Positions 45,307-54,054 are shown, numbered from the stretch's first letter. The stretch is 64,000 nt of DNA from GWE2-42-39 sp034003625 (GCA_034003625.1 JAVEYG010000022.1:20145-84144), one strand, 5' to 3'. Notes: a model not told the origin generated them from the letters alone. A program made the numbers and translations.

Positions 45307-45630
45307 TTAGCTGTTAAGCTGATCAAATTTTTTAATTGCTTTATCTATATCTCGGTAAGTCCATGCCCATTTTCCAAATGCTTTTGATGTAGGGTAACTG
45401 ACGTTACCAAATCGGACATTTTTACGTTTTTTAAACACTTCGTAATATATTACCCCACTTGACTCCACTTTGTATAAAAATGCCGAATTGGTTGCCTTAA
45501 TTTGGGTAAATTTAAAACCGCTGACTTCTCCCCGGCCTATAAATTCTTTTTCAAGGCGTCTGATTGCTTTAATTGCGTGTTTTTCCTTATTTAATCGTAA
45601 TTCAGGGCTGTTTGTGGTTTTACTATCCAT
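45307..45630 (-). CDS. Hypothetical 107-aa island protein
   Basis: A small basic protein without signal peptide or membrane segment. A beta-rich centre (FLYKVESSGVIYYEVFKKRK) is followed by a helical end (AWTYRDIDKAIKKFDQL). It overlaps the upstream excisionase-like gene by 8 bp, so coupled translation is likely. Function unknown. Confidence 0.6.
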   Translation of the reverse strand: MDSKTTNSPELRLNKEKHAIKAIRRLEKEFIGRGEVSGFKFTQIKATNSAFLYKVESSGVIYYEVFKKRKNVRFGNVSYPTSKAFGKWAWTYRDIDKAIKKFDQLNS

Positions 45631-45979
45631 GATAGCCCTTTCTTTTTGAGTTTAACAAATACGCTTCTGCTTCTGTTTCAATTTCAGCGTTTGACTTTTT
45701 AGACCCTCCTTTAATGTATTCCATTAGCTGAATGCTTGAAAAGTACAGGCGTTTGCTGCGCTTCATTACTGGTAATTCGCCCTTGCTTACCTTGCTATAG
45801 ATAGTCGGTACGGTAAGGGATAAAAATCGTGCTGCTTCTTGAATAGTTAAAAGTTGTTCAGGTTGTTCAGTGGGTATTTGTTCGTTTTTAACTGCTTTTA
45901 GAATATTTGCAGTTACTCGCTCCGAAATATCACTTATAAGTTTTTCGGGGTCAATTGGACTTAATACTACATTGTGCAT
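45623..45979 (-). CDS. Excisionase-like HTH_17 protein
   Basis: A 118-aa protein. The centre is a MerR/excisionase-type HTH: LLTIQEAARFLSLTVPTIYS followed by KVSKGELPVMKRSKRLYFSS. Such proteins bend att DNA for excision or regulate element genes, and are usually encoded near Bacteroidota integrases. It overlaps the downstream gene by 8 bp. Recombination directionality is inference. Confidence 0.85.
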   Translation of the reverse strand: MHNVVLSPIDPEKLISDISERVTANILKAVKNEQIPTEQPEQLLTIQEAARFLSLTVPTIYSKVSKGELPVMKRSKRLYFSSIQLMEYIKGGSKKSNAEIETEAEAYLLNSKRKGYHG

Positions 45980-46063
45980 AATTTTTAAATTTTAAATTAT
46001 ACACCAAAATTCGCGGGGCGTTTTTCGGGGCGATACAGGGCGTTGCCCTATTTTTGCCCTAAT

Positions 46064-46999
46064 TTATAGCTGTTTGTTTTGTAAGTATTGTTCGACCAAT
46101 TCAGGGGCTTTTGTAAGCTCTTTTACTGTTTTACGCCAATTTTCGCCTCCAATTTCAATAAGGTTGTTTTCAGCGTTTAAGTCTTTATTTATTATCTCAT
46201 TGAATAGTTTATAAAACCTGTTTCCCTTACCTGTCCCCATTCGCTCGTTTCCTATACGTTCTAGTTCTTTTTTATTACCTATTGGGAAACTTTCGCCTTT
46301 TGCATGACATTCAATAAGGTATGTTAAAACATAATGTTTTGCTGTGTATTTTATTGCATCTGTTTGGGTGGTTATTTGTTGCGGTGATACTATTTCTTTA
46401 ATTTTTTCTCTATTTAGCCTCTTTAATCTATCTTTACAGGTATCTATGATATGTTTAATCTTAATTTCGGGGATTAGATCACCATCGAAAGCAATGCCTA
46501 TCGCCCCTTCTTTGATATATTTCTTTGCAAATTTAAAACTGTCTTTTCTACCACCAATTAAGATAATCTTTTCATCGTTGGATAATGATTTGTCCAAATA
46601 AATTTCCTCAATTTCGTGTCGTATTTTATCTGCTTTTAATAAACCTTTAATCTGTAAGGCATTGTTTTTCATCTCCTCTATTGGCTGTTGTGGTGGTGAA
46701 ACTTTATATTCAACCAACATGAGTTCATGATATGATTTAATTATAATTGTGTCTGTCGTATCTTTAATTGGTTTATTATTTAGCAAACAAAATATCCACT
46801 CATTGACAAAGTCCCTCATATCTTCCGAAAGTAAATGAAGTTTATCTTTAAAAAATGCTTTTTCTTTAGATATAATTTTATTTCTTACATCCGGTTCCAT
46901 ACAATAAATTGTATATATCTCATCTGACATGTAATTTACAGCAAGTGCATCAGGATATTTTGCGGGTTTAAAATCTTCTTTATGTATATTTTCCTCCAT
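46064..46999 (-). CDS. Bacteroidota island hypothetical protein, 311 aa
   Basis: A 311-aa soluble, charged protein located directly before the integrase gene. No signal peptide. The middle is helical (NALQIKGLLKADKIRHEIEE), with a Gly-Arg-Lys turn (LIGGRKDSFKFAKKYIKEG). The C-terminal part (FPIGNKKELERIGNERMGTG then NRFYKLFNEIINKDLNAENN) resembles a short domain often seen in unnamed proteins next to integrases in Bacteroidota elements. Function is not known; a role in element maintenance is inferred from place only. Confidence 0.65.
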   Translation of the reverse strand: MEENIHKEDFKPAKYPDALAVNYMSDEIYTIYCMEPDVRNKIISKEKAFFKDKLHLLSEDMRDFVNEWIFCLLNNKPIKDTTDTIIIKSYHELMLVEYKVSPPQQPIEEMKNNALQIKGLLKADKIRHEIEEIYLDKSLSNDEKIILIGGRKDSFKFAKKYIKEGAIGIAFDGDLIPEIKIKHIIDTCKDRLKRLNREKIKEIVSPQQITTQTDAIKYTAKHYVLTYLIECHAKGESFPIGNKKELERIGNERMGTGKGNRFYKLFNEIINKDLNAENNLIEIGGENWRKTVKELTKAPELVEQYLQNKQL

Positions 47000-47019
47000 T
47001 GTCTTTTATGCTAATCGGT

Positions 47020-48156
47020 TTATAAATCCAGTTTAATTTTGTCCGCAGCCTTGCGTTTGGCTTCATCCACAATTTTAGCGTAAATCTGTGTGGTTTTCAG
47101 GTTCCTATGTCCTAACATTTTTGAAACGGTATAAATGTCGGTTCCGTTTCTCAATTGCAAAGTGGCGTAGGTGTGCCGGAAACAATGAAAAGTTATGTCT
47201 TTGGTAATTCCGGCAGCTCCAATCCATTGAAACAGGTGTTTGTTTTGGTAGGCTGAATAAGTCAACCCCTCGAATACTTTTGCTTTCGGTTCTCCCGGTT
47301 CACCCATAAATGAAACAGCTTGTTCTGATATTGGTAACACTTCGTTGCCTTTGGTTTTCTTTTGGGTAAATTTCAGGAAATAACGCCCTTCGTACTTTTC
47401 CAATTCTCCCCACGTAAGTTTTTGAATATCGGAGAACCTCAACCCGGTTAAGGCAGAAAACAGGGCGGCACGCTTCAATAAATCATTATTACAGGGTATT
47501 TTCACCAGCTTGTTAAGTTCCTCTAGTGAAAGATATTCCCGTCTTGTATCTGTTTCTTTTATGCTGCTAATTTTTCCGTTAATATCGGTTTGCAAAATGC
47601 CATCTTTAAAGGCTTGTCGAAGTCCGGCCTTAACCTTATTGAAATAGGCCGAAGCGGTATTTTGTGAAAGGGTGGTTTTGTCGCTCCGGTTGCTTTTTGC
47701 TGTCAATAAATATTCTTTTAATCCTTCAAAAAATTGTTCGTTGAGGCTGGCAAATTTTACAGTTCCCCCGGTGTAACTTTCCAAATATTTAAGGGCGGCC
47801 ATCCAATTATCATGGTTTGAATTATTCCGCTTTTCAGCTAATGCCCGGAAATAAGCAACAAAGCAACGTTCTCCCAGTTCTTTTTTGCGTAGCTGCTCCC
47901 GTTCGTAGTCACTGTAAATTTCAGGTTTATTCAGTTCGTTTTCCCTCTTTTGGCGTATCGTTTCGGCTAATCGTAGGGTGTCACTATTTCCGGCTTTCTC
48001 GATTGGCGTTTTGGTCTTTTCCAGAATGTACATTTTCAGAAACTCCCTCCGGGTTTCTTTACCATTGTGCACAATAGCCGGGTAAAAATCTAAATAAAGG
48101 CTTTTGTGCCCTTTGCCGATTGGCTTTTGCCGTAATGTTACCTTTATTCCTGCCAT
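47020..48156 (-). CDS. Tyrosine recombinase/integrase of the island
   Basis: A 378-aa site-specific recombinase. N-terminal arm-binding region (KVTLRQKPIGKGHKSLYLDF), SAM-like core-binding domain (about 100-190) and catalytic domain with all expected residues: Arg240 (TGLRFSDIQ), Lys around 266-269 (KKTKG), His324 and Arg327 (FHCFRHTY), His350 (MLGHRN) and nucleophile Tyr359 (TTQIYAK). The full set implies an active enzyme. It lies 671 bp from the mnmE end, matching its likely attachment site. Two accessory HTH genes flank it. Confidence 0.96.
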   Translation of the reverse strand: MAGIKVTLRQKPIGKGHKSLYLDFYPAIVHNGKETRREFLKMYILEKTKTPIEKAGNSDTLRLAETIRQKRENELNKPEIYSDYEREQLRKKELGERCFVAYFRALAEKRNNSNHDNWMAALKYLESYTGGTVKFASLNEQFFEGLKEYLLTAKSNRSDKTTLSQNTASAYFNKVKAGLRQAFKDGILQTDINGKISSIKETDTRREYLSLEELNKLVKIPCNNDLLKRAALFSALTGLRFSDIQKLTWGELEKYEGRYFLKFTQKKTKGNEVLPISEQAVSFMGEPGEPKAKVFEGLTYSAYQNKHLFQWIGAAGITKDITFHCFRHTYATLQLRNGTDIYTVSKMLGHRNLKTTQIYAKIVDEAKRKAADKIKLDL

Positions 48157-48234
48157 GTCCTTATTGTTTTTTATTGATGCTTCAATTTGTTTATTCCTGT
48201 TTTGTGAAAAATGTGAGTTTCATTTAACAACTTT

Positions 48235-48591
48235 TTATTTACTCAAAAGACTGTCAATATCGGTTCTTTTAATCCGGGTCAATCGTTCCCCTAAATTAGT
48301 CGCTTTTATTTGCCCTGTATCAATCAATCGGTAAACAGTGCGAACAGAACAGCCCAGTAATTGCGAAACGTCTTTAGCCGTTAAAAAATCTTTTGCTTTA
48401 AGTTGTTCAATAGGCCGGATTATTATTTGTTGGGTTTCCGTATTTGATTGCTGCACTTTTTCAGCTCGTTTCCGGGCTTTGTATGCCTTCTTTGCGCAAT
48501 CATCGGAACAATGCTTTGTTACGGTTGTCCGGGCTGTAAACTCTTTGCCGCAATACTCACAAATCCGTTGTACTTGAATTTTAGATGTCAT
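48235..48591 (-). CDS. HTH_17 protein with N-terminal zinc-finger-like motif
   Basis: A 118-aa protein. N-terminal CEYCGKEF ... KHCSDDC forms a Cys4 zinc-ribbon-like site. The C-terminal half is an excisionase-type HTH (FLTAKDVSQLLGCSVRTVYR, then LGERLTRIKRTDIDSLL). It is the gene nearest the right island border and is upstream of the integrase on the same strand. It probably regulates integrase or bends att DNA. Confidence 0.85.
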   Translation of the reverse strand: MTSKIQVQRICEYCGKEFTARTTVTKHCSDDCAKKAYKARKRAEKVQQSNTETQQIIIRPIEQLKAKDFLTAKDVSQLLGCSVRTVYRLIDTGQIKATNLGERLTRIKRTDIDSLLSK

Positions 48592-48664
48592 TAGATAGCC
48601 TTTAATGTTATTAAGGTAAAATAAGTGTAATTAAGTGCCATTATTTTGCCAAAAACAGGGCTTA

Positions 48665-48712
48665 TTGTTGTACCTCAGCCCTTCAGGTACAACAAAGGTA
48701 CAAAAAGGTACA
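48665..48712. promoter_or_regulatory. Right integrase arm-type sites
   Basis: AGGTACA at 48685-48691, AAGGTACA at 48695-48702 and 48705-48712, and an inverted copy TGTACCT at 48669-48675. The first two copies form an 11-bp perfect inverted repeat (48665-48675 with 48685-48695). Spacing of about 10-11 bp places the direct copies on one DNA face. The same word occurs at the left end (41892-41910). Confidence 0.6.
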
Positions 48713-48756
48713 AAATAAACAAATAACATCGCAAATATTTGCAAAGTTTAAATTGT

Positions 48757-48783
48757 TAAAAAAGCTCTTTAATACAGAGCTTT
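48757..48783 (-). terminator. Intrinsic terminator downstream of mnmE, carried by the island
   Basis: On the minus strand AAAGCTC pairs with GAGCTTT around a 9-nt loop and is followed by a U-run. It lies between the att core at the mnmE stop and the arm sites, so it came with the island and would end mnmE transcripts before they reach the island genes. Confidence 0.6.
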
Positions 48784-48827
48784 ATGTTGCGTTTTTAATT
48801 ATTATTTATTTGTTTGTTTTGCGTTGG

Positions 48828-48845
48828 TTACTTTCCGATACAGAA
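48828..48845. other. Right att-like core at the mnmE 3' end
   Basis: The last 18 nt of mnmE (read as TTCTGTATCGGAAAGTAA on its strand, encoding Phe-Cys-Ile-Gly-Lys-stop) are very close to the known attachment core of Salmonella genomic island 1 in trmE/thdF. Use of this site keeps the mnmE frame intact. Same-site use by an unrelated integrase is established for SGI1-type islands; here it is inferred. Confidence 0.6.
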
Positions 48846-50225
48846 ATTCTTAAAAATATGTCCCAGTATTTCGTCGGTCGATATTTCTCCGGTAATTTCG
48901 CCCAGATAATGCAGGCATTCGCGGATATCCTGCGCCAGGAAATCGCCCGATATGCCCGATTGCAGCCCTTCTGTTACACGCACCACTGCCCGGTGGGCAT
49001 TCGCAAGCGCTTCGTAGTGGCGGAGGTTGGAGACAATCACATCGCCGCTATCCAAATCCTGCAAACCGGCTTTTTCTTTCAGTAAATTGGTCAGTAAATC
49101 AAGGTTTTGCCGCTTTTTTGCCGAAATGAAAATCAAATCTTCATTTTCCGAAAGATGGATTGCACCGACCAGCGCTTTAATGCGCTCTTTACCGGCCAGG
49201 TCGGCTTTGTTGCCCACTATAATCAGGGTTTGGTTTTCGATTCGCTGCCGTATTTTTTCAATCCGTTCCAGAATCAGTGGGAGTGGGTTCATCAGATCGG
49301 TAACCAGCAACACAATTTCGGCCTGTTCCAGCTTGCTGTATGTGCGTTCAATCCCCATGTTTTCGATGGTATCGGCGGTTTCGCGCAAGCCGGCCGTGTC
49401 GAAAAAGCGAAAAGCCGTGCCGTCGATATTTACCACATCTTCAATCACGTCGCGGGTGGTGCCGTGAATATCGGAAACAATAGCTTTTTCTTCGTTCAGC
49501 AACGTATTTAACAGGGTCGATTTTCCCACGTTGGTTTCGCCGACAATGGCCACCGGTATCCCGTTTTTAATGGCATTCCCCAAGCGGAACGAATCGGCCA
49601 GCTTTTTAAGTAAACGTTCAATCTTCGCTGTCAGCTCCGTTAATTGCTGACGGTCGGCAAACTCCACATCTTCCTCGCTGAAATCGAGTTCCAGCTCCAT
49701 CAGTGCAATGAAATGCAACAACTCGCCCCGCAGCTTGCTTATTTCGTTGGAAAAACCGCCGCGCATTTGTTTCAGCGCTACTTTGTGCGCCGAGGCATTA
49801 GCCGAAAAAATCAGGTCGGCCACCGCTTCGGCCTGCGAAAGGTCCATTTTGCCATTCAGGAAAGCACGCTGGGTAAATTCGCCGGGGCGCGCCATACGGG
49901 CGCCTTTGCTGATCAACAATTGCAATATCCGTTGCTGGATGTATACCGAACCGTGGCAGGAAATTTCCACCACCTCTTCGCCGGTAAACGAATGGGGCGC
50001 ACGAAAAAGGGCAACCACCACCTCGTCGATGGTTTCACCGTCATCGGCAATACTTCCGAAATGGAGCGTATTGGCTTTTTGCCCGGCCAATTTTTTTCCT
50101 TCTTTTGGAGAACAAAACACCGAATCGGCAATTTCAATAGCTTTTCCGCCCGAAAGACGGATGGTGGCAATGGCGCCCATCCCGGGCGATGTGGCAATGG
50201 CGCATATGGTAGATTGGTCGATCAT
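48828..50225 (-). CDS. mnmE: tRNA modification GTPase MnmE
   Basis: A 465-aa GTPase that, with MnmG, makes the cmnm5 modification at the wobble uridine of certain tRNAs. N-terminal folate-binding domain (SPGMGAIATIRLSG), helical domain, and an inserted G domain: GETNVGKST (P loop), DIHGTTRD (G2), FFDTAG (G3) and NKAD (G4). The C-terminus FKNFCIGK holds the essential Cys. The island border is at this very end and the Cys-Ile-Gly-Lys residues are kept. Length is normal for the family. Confidence 0.97.
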   Translation of the reverse strand: MIDQSTICAIATSPGMGAIATIRLSGGKAIEIADSVFCSPKEGKKLAGQKANTLHFGSIADDGETIDEVVVALFRAPHSFTGEEVVEISCHGSVYIQQRILQLLISKGARMARPGEFTQRAFLNGKMDLSQAEAVADLIFSANASAHKVALKQMRGGFSNEISKLRGELLHFIALMELELDFSEEDVEFADRQQLTELTAKIERLLKKLADSFRLGNAIKNGIPVAIVGETNVGKSTLLNTLLNEEKAIVSDIHGTTRDVIEDVVNIDGTAFRFFDTAGLRETADTIENMGIERTYSKLEQAEIVLLVTDLMNPLPLILERIEKIRQRIENQTLIIVGNKADLAGKERIKALVGAIHLSENEDLIFISAKKRQNLDLLTNLLKEKAGLQDLDSGDVIVSNLRHYEALANAHRAVVRVTEGLQSGISGDFLAQDIRECLHYLGEITGEISTDEILGHIFKNFCIGK

Positions 50226-50280
50226 GATCCTGTTTGTGGCTTGTAAAAGTACAAAAATGTACCCATGTTATTAAAAGACG

Positions 50281-51093
50281 TCAAACCGGTTTCAGAGATT
50301 TAAAATAAATAACCGGCAGCTCCTTTATCCGGAATGTTTGGTGGTATGCCCAGACCGTCAGTAGCCGTTCGGCCAGAAAGCCCATGATACGTTGCTGATA
50401 TCCCTGATAAAAGGCTTTGTCGATCCGTTTTTCAAATTCAAAAAGCAGGTCAAACCACCATTCCATAAATCGCTCATGATCTTCTTTTTTTAATACAAAC
50501 ATATTGTTGGCAAACAACCTGTTTCCGCTCATTACCTGCTCAAAAGCCGGCATGTATCCGGGGTGTTTCTTGCCGATAATATCGGCAAGCAGGTCCAGGT
50601 CTTCTTCCCGGTGATAGCGGCGGAAATGTTCCCGTACCGAATACCTGAGTTTTCTTCGTACCGGAAATATGGCATCGTATTCCGAAAAGATCAGTTTTAT
50701 CTCGTCATCAGTAAGTATGTGTTTTGCAAAACGGTTGATCCTACGAGTATAAATCAATCCGTATCTTTTTTTGTACAGGCCTGTCGAAAAGTACAAGATC
50801 CGTTTCAGCCTGTATAAAAAAGGTTCCTGCCTGGCTGTGAAATATCGACGGTAATGGCAACTGCCGGTAATGGTGTGCGAAGTATTTTTCCAGGCCCAGT
50901 AAATTCCCGTTAGTTCGCTAAAATATTTATTTTTTTCAGAAATAGAATCCCCGCTGTCGTCGCCAAAGAAACCATCTGTTTTTCCACGAATGGCATTTCC
51001 TGCCATAACTGGCTTATAAACAGGATGGTCAACAAGGATAGGCCCATTTTTATAATAATAAATAAAAATTGCGATGTCGGATGAAATTTTCAT
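50281..51093 (-). CDS. DUF4422 family protein, probable glycosyltransferase
   Basis: A 270-aa cytoplasmic protein with the DUF4422 core: DDSGDSISEKNKYFSELTGI, then YWAWKNT and CHYRRYF. The C-terminal part has FANNMFVLKKEDHERFMEWW and ERLLTVWAY. DUF4422 members are found in capsule and O-antigen clusters and probably transfer hexoses. It is one of two copies here, close to an RgpF-like gene and UDP-galactopyranose mutase, so a galactofuranose-containing glycan is plausible. The acceptor is unknown. Confidence 0.85.
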   Translation of the reverse strand: MKISSDIAIFIYYYKNGPILVDHPVYKPVMAGNAIRGKTDGFFGDDSGDSISEKNKYFSELTGIYWAWKNTSHTITGSCHYRRYFTARQEPFLYRLKRILYFSTGLYKKRYGLIYTRRINRFAKHILTDDEIKLIFSEYDAIFPVRRKLRYSVREHFRRYHREEDLDLLADIIGKKHPGYMPAFEQVMSGNRLFANNMFVLKKEDHERFMEWWFDLLFEFEKRIDKAFYQGYQQRIMGFLAERLLTVWAYHQTFRIKELPVIYFKSLKPV

Positions 51094-51149
51094 GCCTGAA
51101 ACAAATATTAGGGTTGCAAAGATATTGATTTAAAAAGTTTCGACTGCAT

Positions 51150-52061
51150 TTAAGCTGCTTTCTGATCCTGGAACACAGATATCCCTTGTTTGATTTTCAT
51201 CTTCAACACATAAAAAATCGAGTTTGATGATTGGGCACGGATTTGCTCCATTTCTTGGATAATTTTCCGGATATTCCAATTAGGGTTCCCGTGTTTCAGA
51301 AAAAGTTTTTTCCAATGTTTGCGGAACCGGAACCGGTCTTTGTAAGAGGGTGACATAATGATCCGTTTTTTTAAAAGAGGCAGGCCCGATTGTATTAATT
51401 CAGGATATAACTTATGCCCGATGTTGACTGGTTTGTCTATGTTATACTGTTTCCGGAATTTTTCGGAGCAAATAAAAGCCCCTCCGCAAAGATTCGCTTC
51501 AAATAAATATCTGCTCAGGCCAATCTCCCATTGATTGATAACCAGCCGCCTTAATTTTTTTTGGTCTTTTTCTGCAAATATTTTTTCTGCATCAATTGTG
51601 TTTATAAAATTGGCAAGTATTTCGATGGCTCTTCTTTTAAAAACCAGAAAATGGCTTTGAATGTGATAATTATTATCGTGCGACGAGAACCAGGGTCTTT
51701 CATTTGAATCCATTATACCCCAGAAATCATAGTCGGCCTGCATTCCCCAATTAATAACCTGTTCCAACTTATTAATGAGGATGTTTGAATCATTTACACA
51801 GGCAATCTGCGAGAAATTTTCGGGCTTAATTGTTTTAAAATACCTGTAAAACAAACCAAAATCATACCCTTCATTGGGAAAATCAGCCATCGATATATTT
51901 TGTTTCAGGCTTTCTTTGATGTTTTCCAAGGGCCGTGTGTTATGAACAATGACTACCTGATCGAAATAATCTGCCAATTCATTTACATAAACCCACACAT
52001 AAAAAGGTATATACGGAGTTTTGCCGTAATGTAAAAAAATACATAAACTCTTCATTGTCAT
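51150..52061 (-). CDS. RgpF/rhamnan-synthesis-F-like protein
   Basis: A 303-aa protein with the pattern ACVNDSNILINKLEQVINWG, YDFWGIMDSNERPWFSSHD and HIQSHFLVFKRRAIEIL, as in the RgpF family of surface polysaccharide synthesis. It has no membrane segment. It stands between the two DUF4422 genes and is probably a glycosyltransferase of the same glycan. Start at 52061 is used; Met3 at 52055 is equally good. Substrate is not decided. Confidence 0.82.
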   Translation of the reverse strand: MTMKSLCIFLHYGKTPYIPFYVWVYVNELADYFDQVVIVHNTRPLENIKESLKQNISMADFPNEGYDFGLFYRYFKTIKPENFSQIACVNDSNILINKLEQVINWGMQADYDFWGIMDSNERPWFSSHDNNYHIQSHFLVFKRRAIEILANFINTIDAEKIFAEKDQKKLRRLVINQWEIGLSRYLFEANLCGGAFICSEKFRKQYNIDKPVNIGHKLYPELIQSGLPLLKKRIIMSPSYKDRFRFRKHWKKLFLKHGNPNWNIRKIIQEMEQIRAQSSNSIFYVLKMKIKQGISVFQDQKAA

Positions 52062-52163
52062 TTTCTCGTTTGTAGCAATGATGGAAATGTAAAATTAACC
52101 TATTTGGTAATAAATATGCAGCACAATCAATATATAGTTCAATTAATGTACAAATCCTTAACA

Positions 52164-52949
52164 CTAAACTTTTATTTTTTTGAAATACAGCACAGGTAAG
52201 GCCATATATTTAAGATGTTGCTGGGTTATCCAAACATTAAGCAGTCGTTCGGACACAAAGCCAAAAAGCCGTTCCTGGTAATTGTTATACTGAGAAATAT
52301 CGCTTCGTTTTTCCAATTCAAAAAGAATGTCGAACAACCATTCCATGTATGCCTCAAAATTCTTTCGTTTCATCACAAACATATTACACGAAAAAATTTC
52401 TTTTTTCTCCATCACCGTTGCAAACGAAGAAAGATATTTAGGGCAGCGTTCGGCAATGATTTGCCGGGTCGTTTCCATATCCTTAATCCGATGGCGCCGT
52501 TTGTATTGTTCCCAAACATTATATCTCACTTTTCGGGCGAGAGGGACAATGGCGTCGTATTCCTTTAAAATTTGCTGCACTTCCCCGCCACCAATAATCA
52601 GCCGGGTATTGGCTTTGTTGGATGTGTAGTAAATGCCAAAACGTTTTTTTCCCTGTCCGATAAGATGTTCCCCTACTTTTTTCAGCTGCATTTTCCAGCC
52701 GGGTTCTTGGGCGAAGAAAAAACGGCGGTAATGGCTCAGGCCAACCCATTCTGAACCGGTATTTTTCCAAATCCAGTACAATCCGGTCAATTCCGAATAA
52801 TTCGGGTTCTTTTCTGAAATATGATCGCCGGTATTGTCGCCAATAAAGCCAAGATCGTGATCCGACAAAGCTTTTCCTACATGCAACGGCTGATAAGCAG
52901 GGTCATCGGTAAGCAGCGGATAACGTTTATGAAATGCAATGTAAATCAT
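52164..52949 (-). CDS. Second DUF4422 family protein, probable glycosyltransferase
   Basis: A 261-aa paralogue of the 50281 protein. Core: IGDNTGDHISEKNPNYSELT, YWIWKNTGSEW and LSHYRRFF; C-terminal SCNMFVMKRKNFEAYMEWLF and SERLLNVWI. ATG 52949 (MIYIAFHKRYPLL) is chosen since it fits the usual DUF4422 start and follows the glf stop by 4 bp; a start at 52976 would overlap glf by 23 bp. The two copies suggest two transfer steps in one glycan. Confidence 0.86.
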   Translation of the reverse strand: MIYIAFHKRYPLLTDDPAYQPLHVGKALSDHDLGFIGDNTGDHISEKNPNYSELTGLYWIWKNTGSEWVGLSHYRRFFFAQEPGWKMQLKKVGEHLIGQGKKRFGIYYTSNKANTRLIIGGGEVQQILKEYDAIVPLARKVRYNVWEQYKRRHRIKDMETTRQIIAERCPKYLSSFATVMEKKEIFSCNMFVMKRKNFEAYMEWLFDILFELEKRSDISQYNNYQERLFGFVSERLLNVWITQQHLKYMALPVLYFKKIKV

Positions 52950-52953
52950 TAGT

Positions 52954-54054
52954 TTACGCCATAATGTTTTCGGCATCGTTTAATGCCACTTCAATTACCT
53001 GGTCCATATTGTAATATTTATAGGCTCCCAACCGTCCACCAAAATGCAGTTTCGTATCTTTTTCGGCCAGCGCCCGATATTGCCCGTACAAAAGGTTATT
53101 GGCCGCATCGTTGATCGGGTAATAAGGTTCGTTATCTCCGGTAAAATCAGCCGGATATTCGTAAGTTATCACGGTATCGGCCTGCTCGCCAAACTCAAAA
53201 TGCTTGTGTTCCAATATCCTGGTAAACGGGATTGTGCTTTCGGTGTAATTCATCACCGCATTTCCCTGAAAATTAGGTACTCCTTCCAATAACTGATGAT
53301 CGAAAACTAAGCTGCGGTATTCTAATTTTCCGAAGCAATAATCAAAATAGCGGTCGATTTCACCGGTGTAAATTATTTTTCGGGCTTGCTTCAGGAAAAC
53401 ATCTTTTTGCGAAAGGAAATCGGTTCCCAACACCACTTCGGTACCCTCCAACAGGGCATCGATCAACGGGTTGTAACCGCCAACGGGGATCCCCTGATAG
53501 CGGTCGTTAAAATAATTGTTGTTGAAGGTAAAACGCAGCGGGATACGTTGAATGATAAAAGCCGGGATTTCGGTAGCCGGTTTGCCCCACTGTTTTTCGG
53601 TGTAACCTTTAATCAGCTTATAATAAATATCTTCTCCTACCAGACTTAAAGCCATTTCTTCCAAATTGGCAGGGTCTTTTTTCTGGTATTTCCAACGTTG
53701 TTCATTGATTTTTTCCAGAGCTTCTTCGGGTGTTTTCACCTTCCACAACTGGTAAAAAGTGTTCATATTGAAGGGAAGGTTGTACAGCTCGCCTTTGTAG
53801 TTAGCGATGGGCGAATTCACATAGTTGTTGAACTGTACAAAACGGTTTACATAGGCCCACACTTTTTCGCTGTTGGTATGAAAAATATGCGCCCCGTAGT
53901 AATGGACATTAATGGCATTTATATTCTTGCAGAAGATATTGCCCCCTGTGTGCCCGCGTTTCTCAATCACGATGCATTTGTATCCTTTCTCCTTGGCCTG
54001 ATGGGCAAAAACAGCCCCGTATAACCCGGCCCCGGCGATAATAAAATCGTACAT
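52954..54054 (-). CDS. glf: UDP-galactopyranose mutase
   Basis: A 366-aa flavoenzyme converting UDP-galactopyranose to UDP-galactofuranose. N-terminal FAD-binding motif: FIIAGAGLYGAVFAHQAKEK, then KRGHTGGNIFC. Other family blocks are VHYYGAHIFHTNSEKVW, YTEKQWGKPATEIPAFIIQR and LGAYKYYNMDQVI at the end. Start ATG 54054 opens the FAD motif directly; a longer reading from 54111 adds 19 nonconserved residues. It is first in a four-gene minus-strand run with two DUF4422 genes and an RgpF-like gene. Confidence 0.96.
   Translation of the reverse strand: MYDFIIAGAGLYGAVFAHQAKEKGYKCIVIEKRGHTGGNIFCKNINAINVHYYGAHIFHTNSEKVWAYVNRFVQFNNYVNSPIANYKGELYNLPFNMNTFYQLWKVKTPEEALEKINEQRWKYQKKDPANLEEMALSLVGEDIYYKLIKGYTEKQWGKPATEIPAFIIQRIPLRFTFNNNYFNDRYQGIPVGGYNPLIDALLEGTEVVLGTDFLSQKDVFLKQARKIIYTGEIDRYFDYCFGKLEYRSLVFDHQLLEGVPNFQGNAVMNYTESTIPFTRILEHKHFEFGEQADTVITYEYPADFTGDNEPYYPINDAANNLLYGQYRALAEKDTKLHFGGRLGAYKYYNMDQVIEVALNDAENIMA

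Larger units (their letters stand above)
41839..48845. mobile_element. Integrated genomic island at the mnmE 3' end, about 7 kb
   Basis: The island lies between the LysM/M23 gene and mnmE. Its right end is the mnmE 3' end, directly followed by excisionase-like and tyrosine-recombinase genes. The left end has a core-like repeat (41839-41856) related to the mnmE end (48828-48845), and aaggtaca arm-type repeats lie inside both ends. Gene content is integrase, two HTH excisionase-like proteins, a winged-helix-type protein, hypothetical genes, an XRE regulator and three exported proteins. No relaxase, primase or phage structural gene is seen, so it would need help for transfer. Precise borders are inference; an alternative left border is a 10-bp match at 41961. 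Confidence 0.78.

Noticed and set aside
41839..48845. Island as a prophage or conjugative element
   Set aside because: No capsid, portal, terminase, relaxase or type IV secretion gene is recognisable; it is called a small integrative island only.
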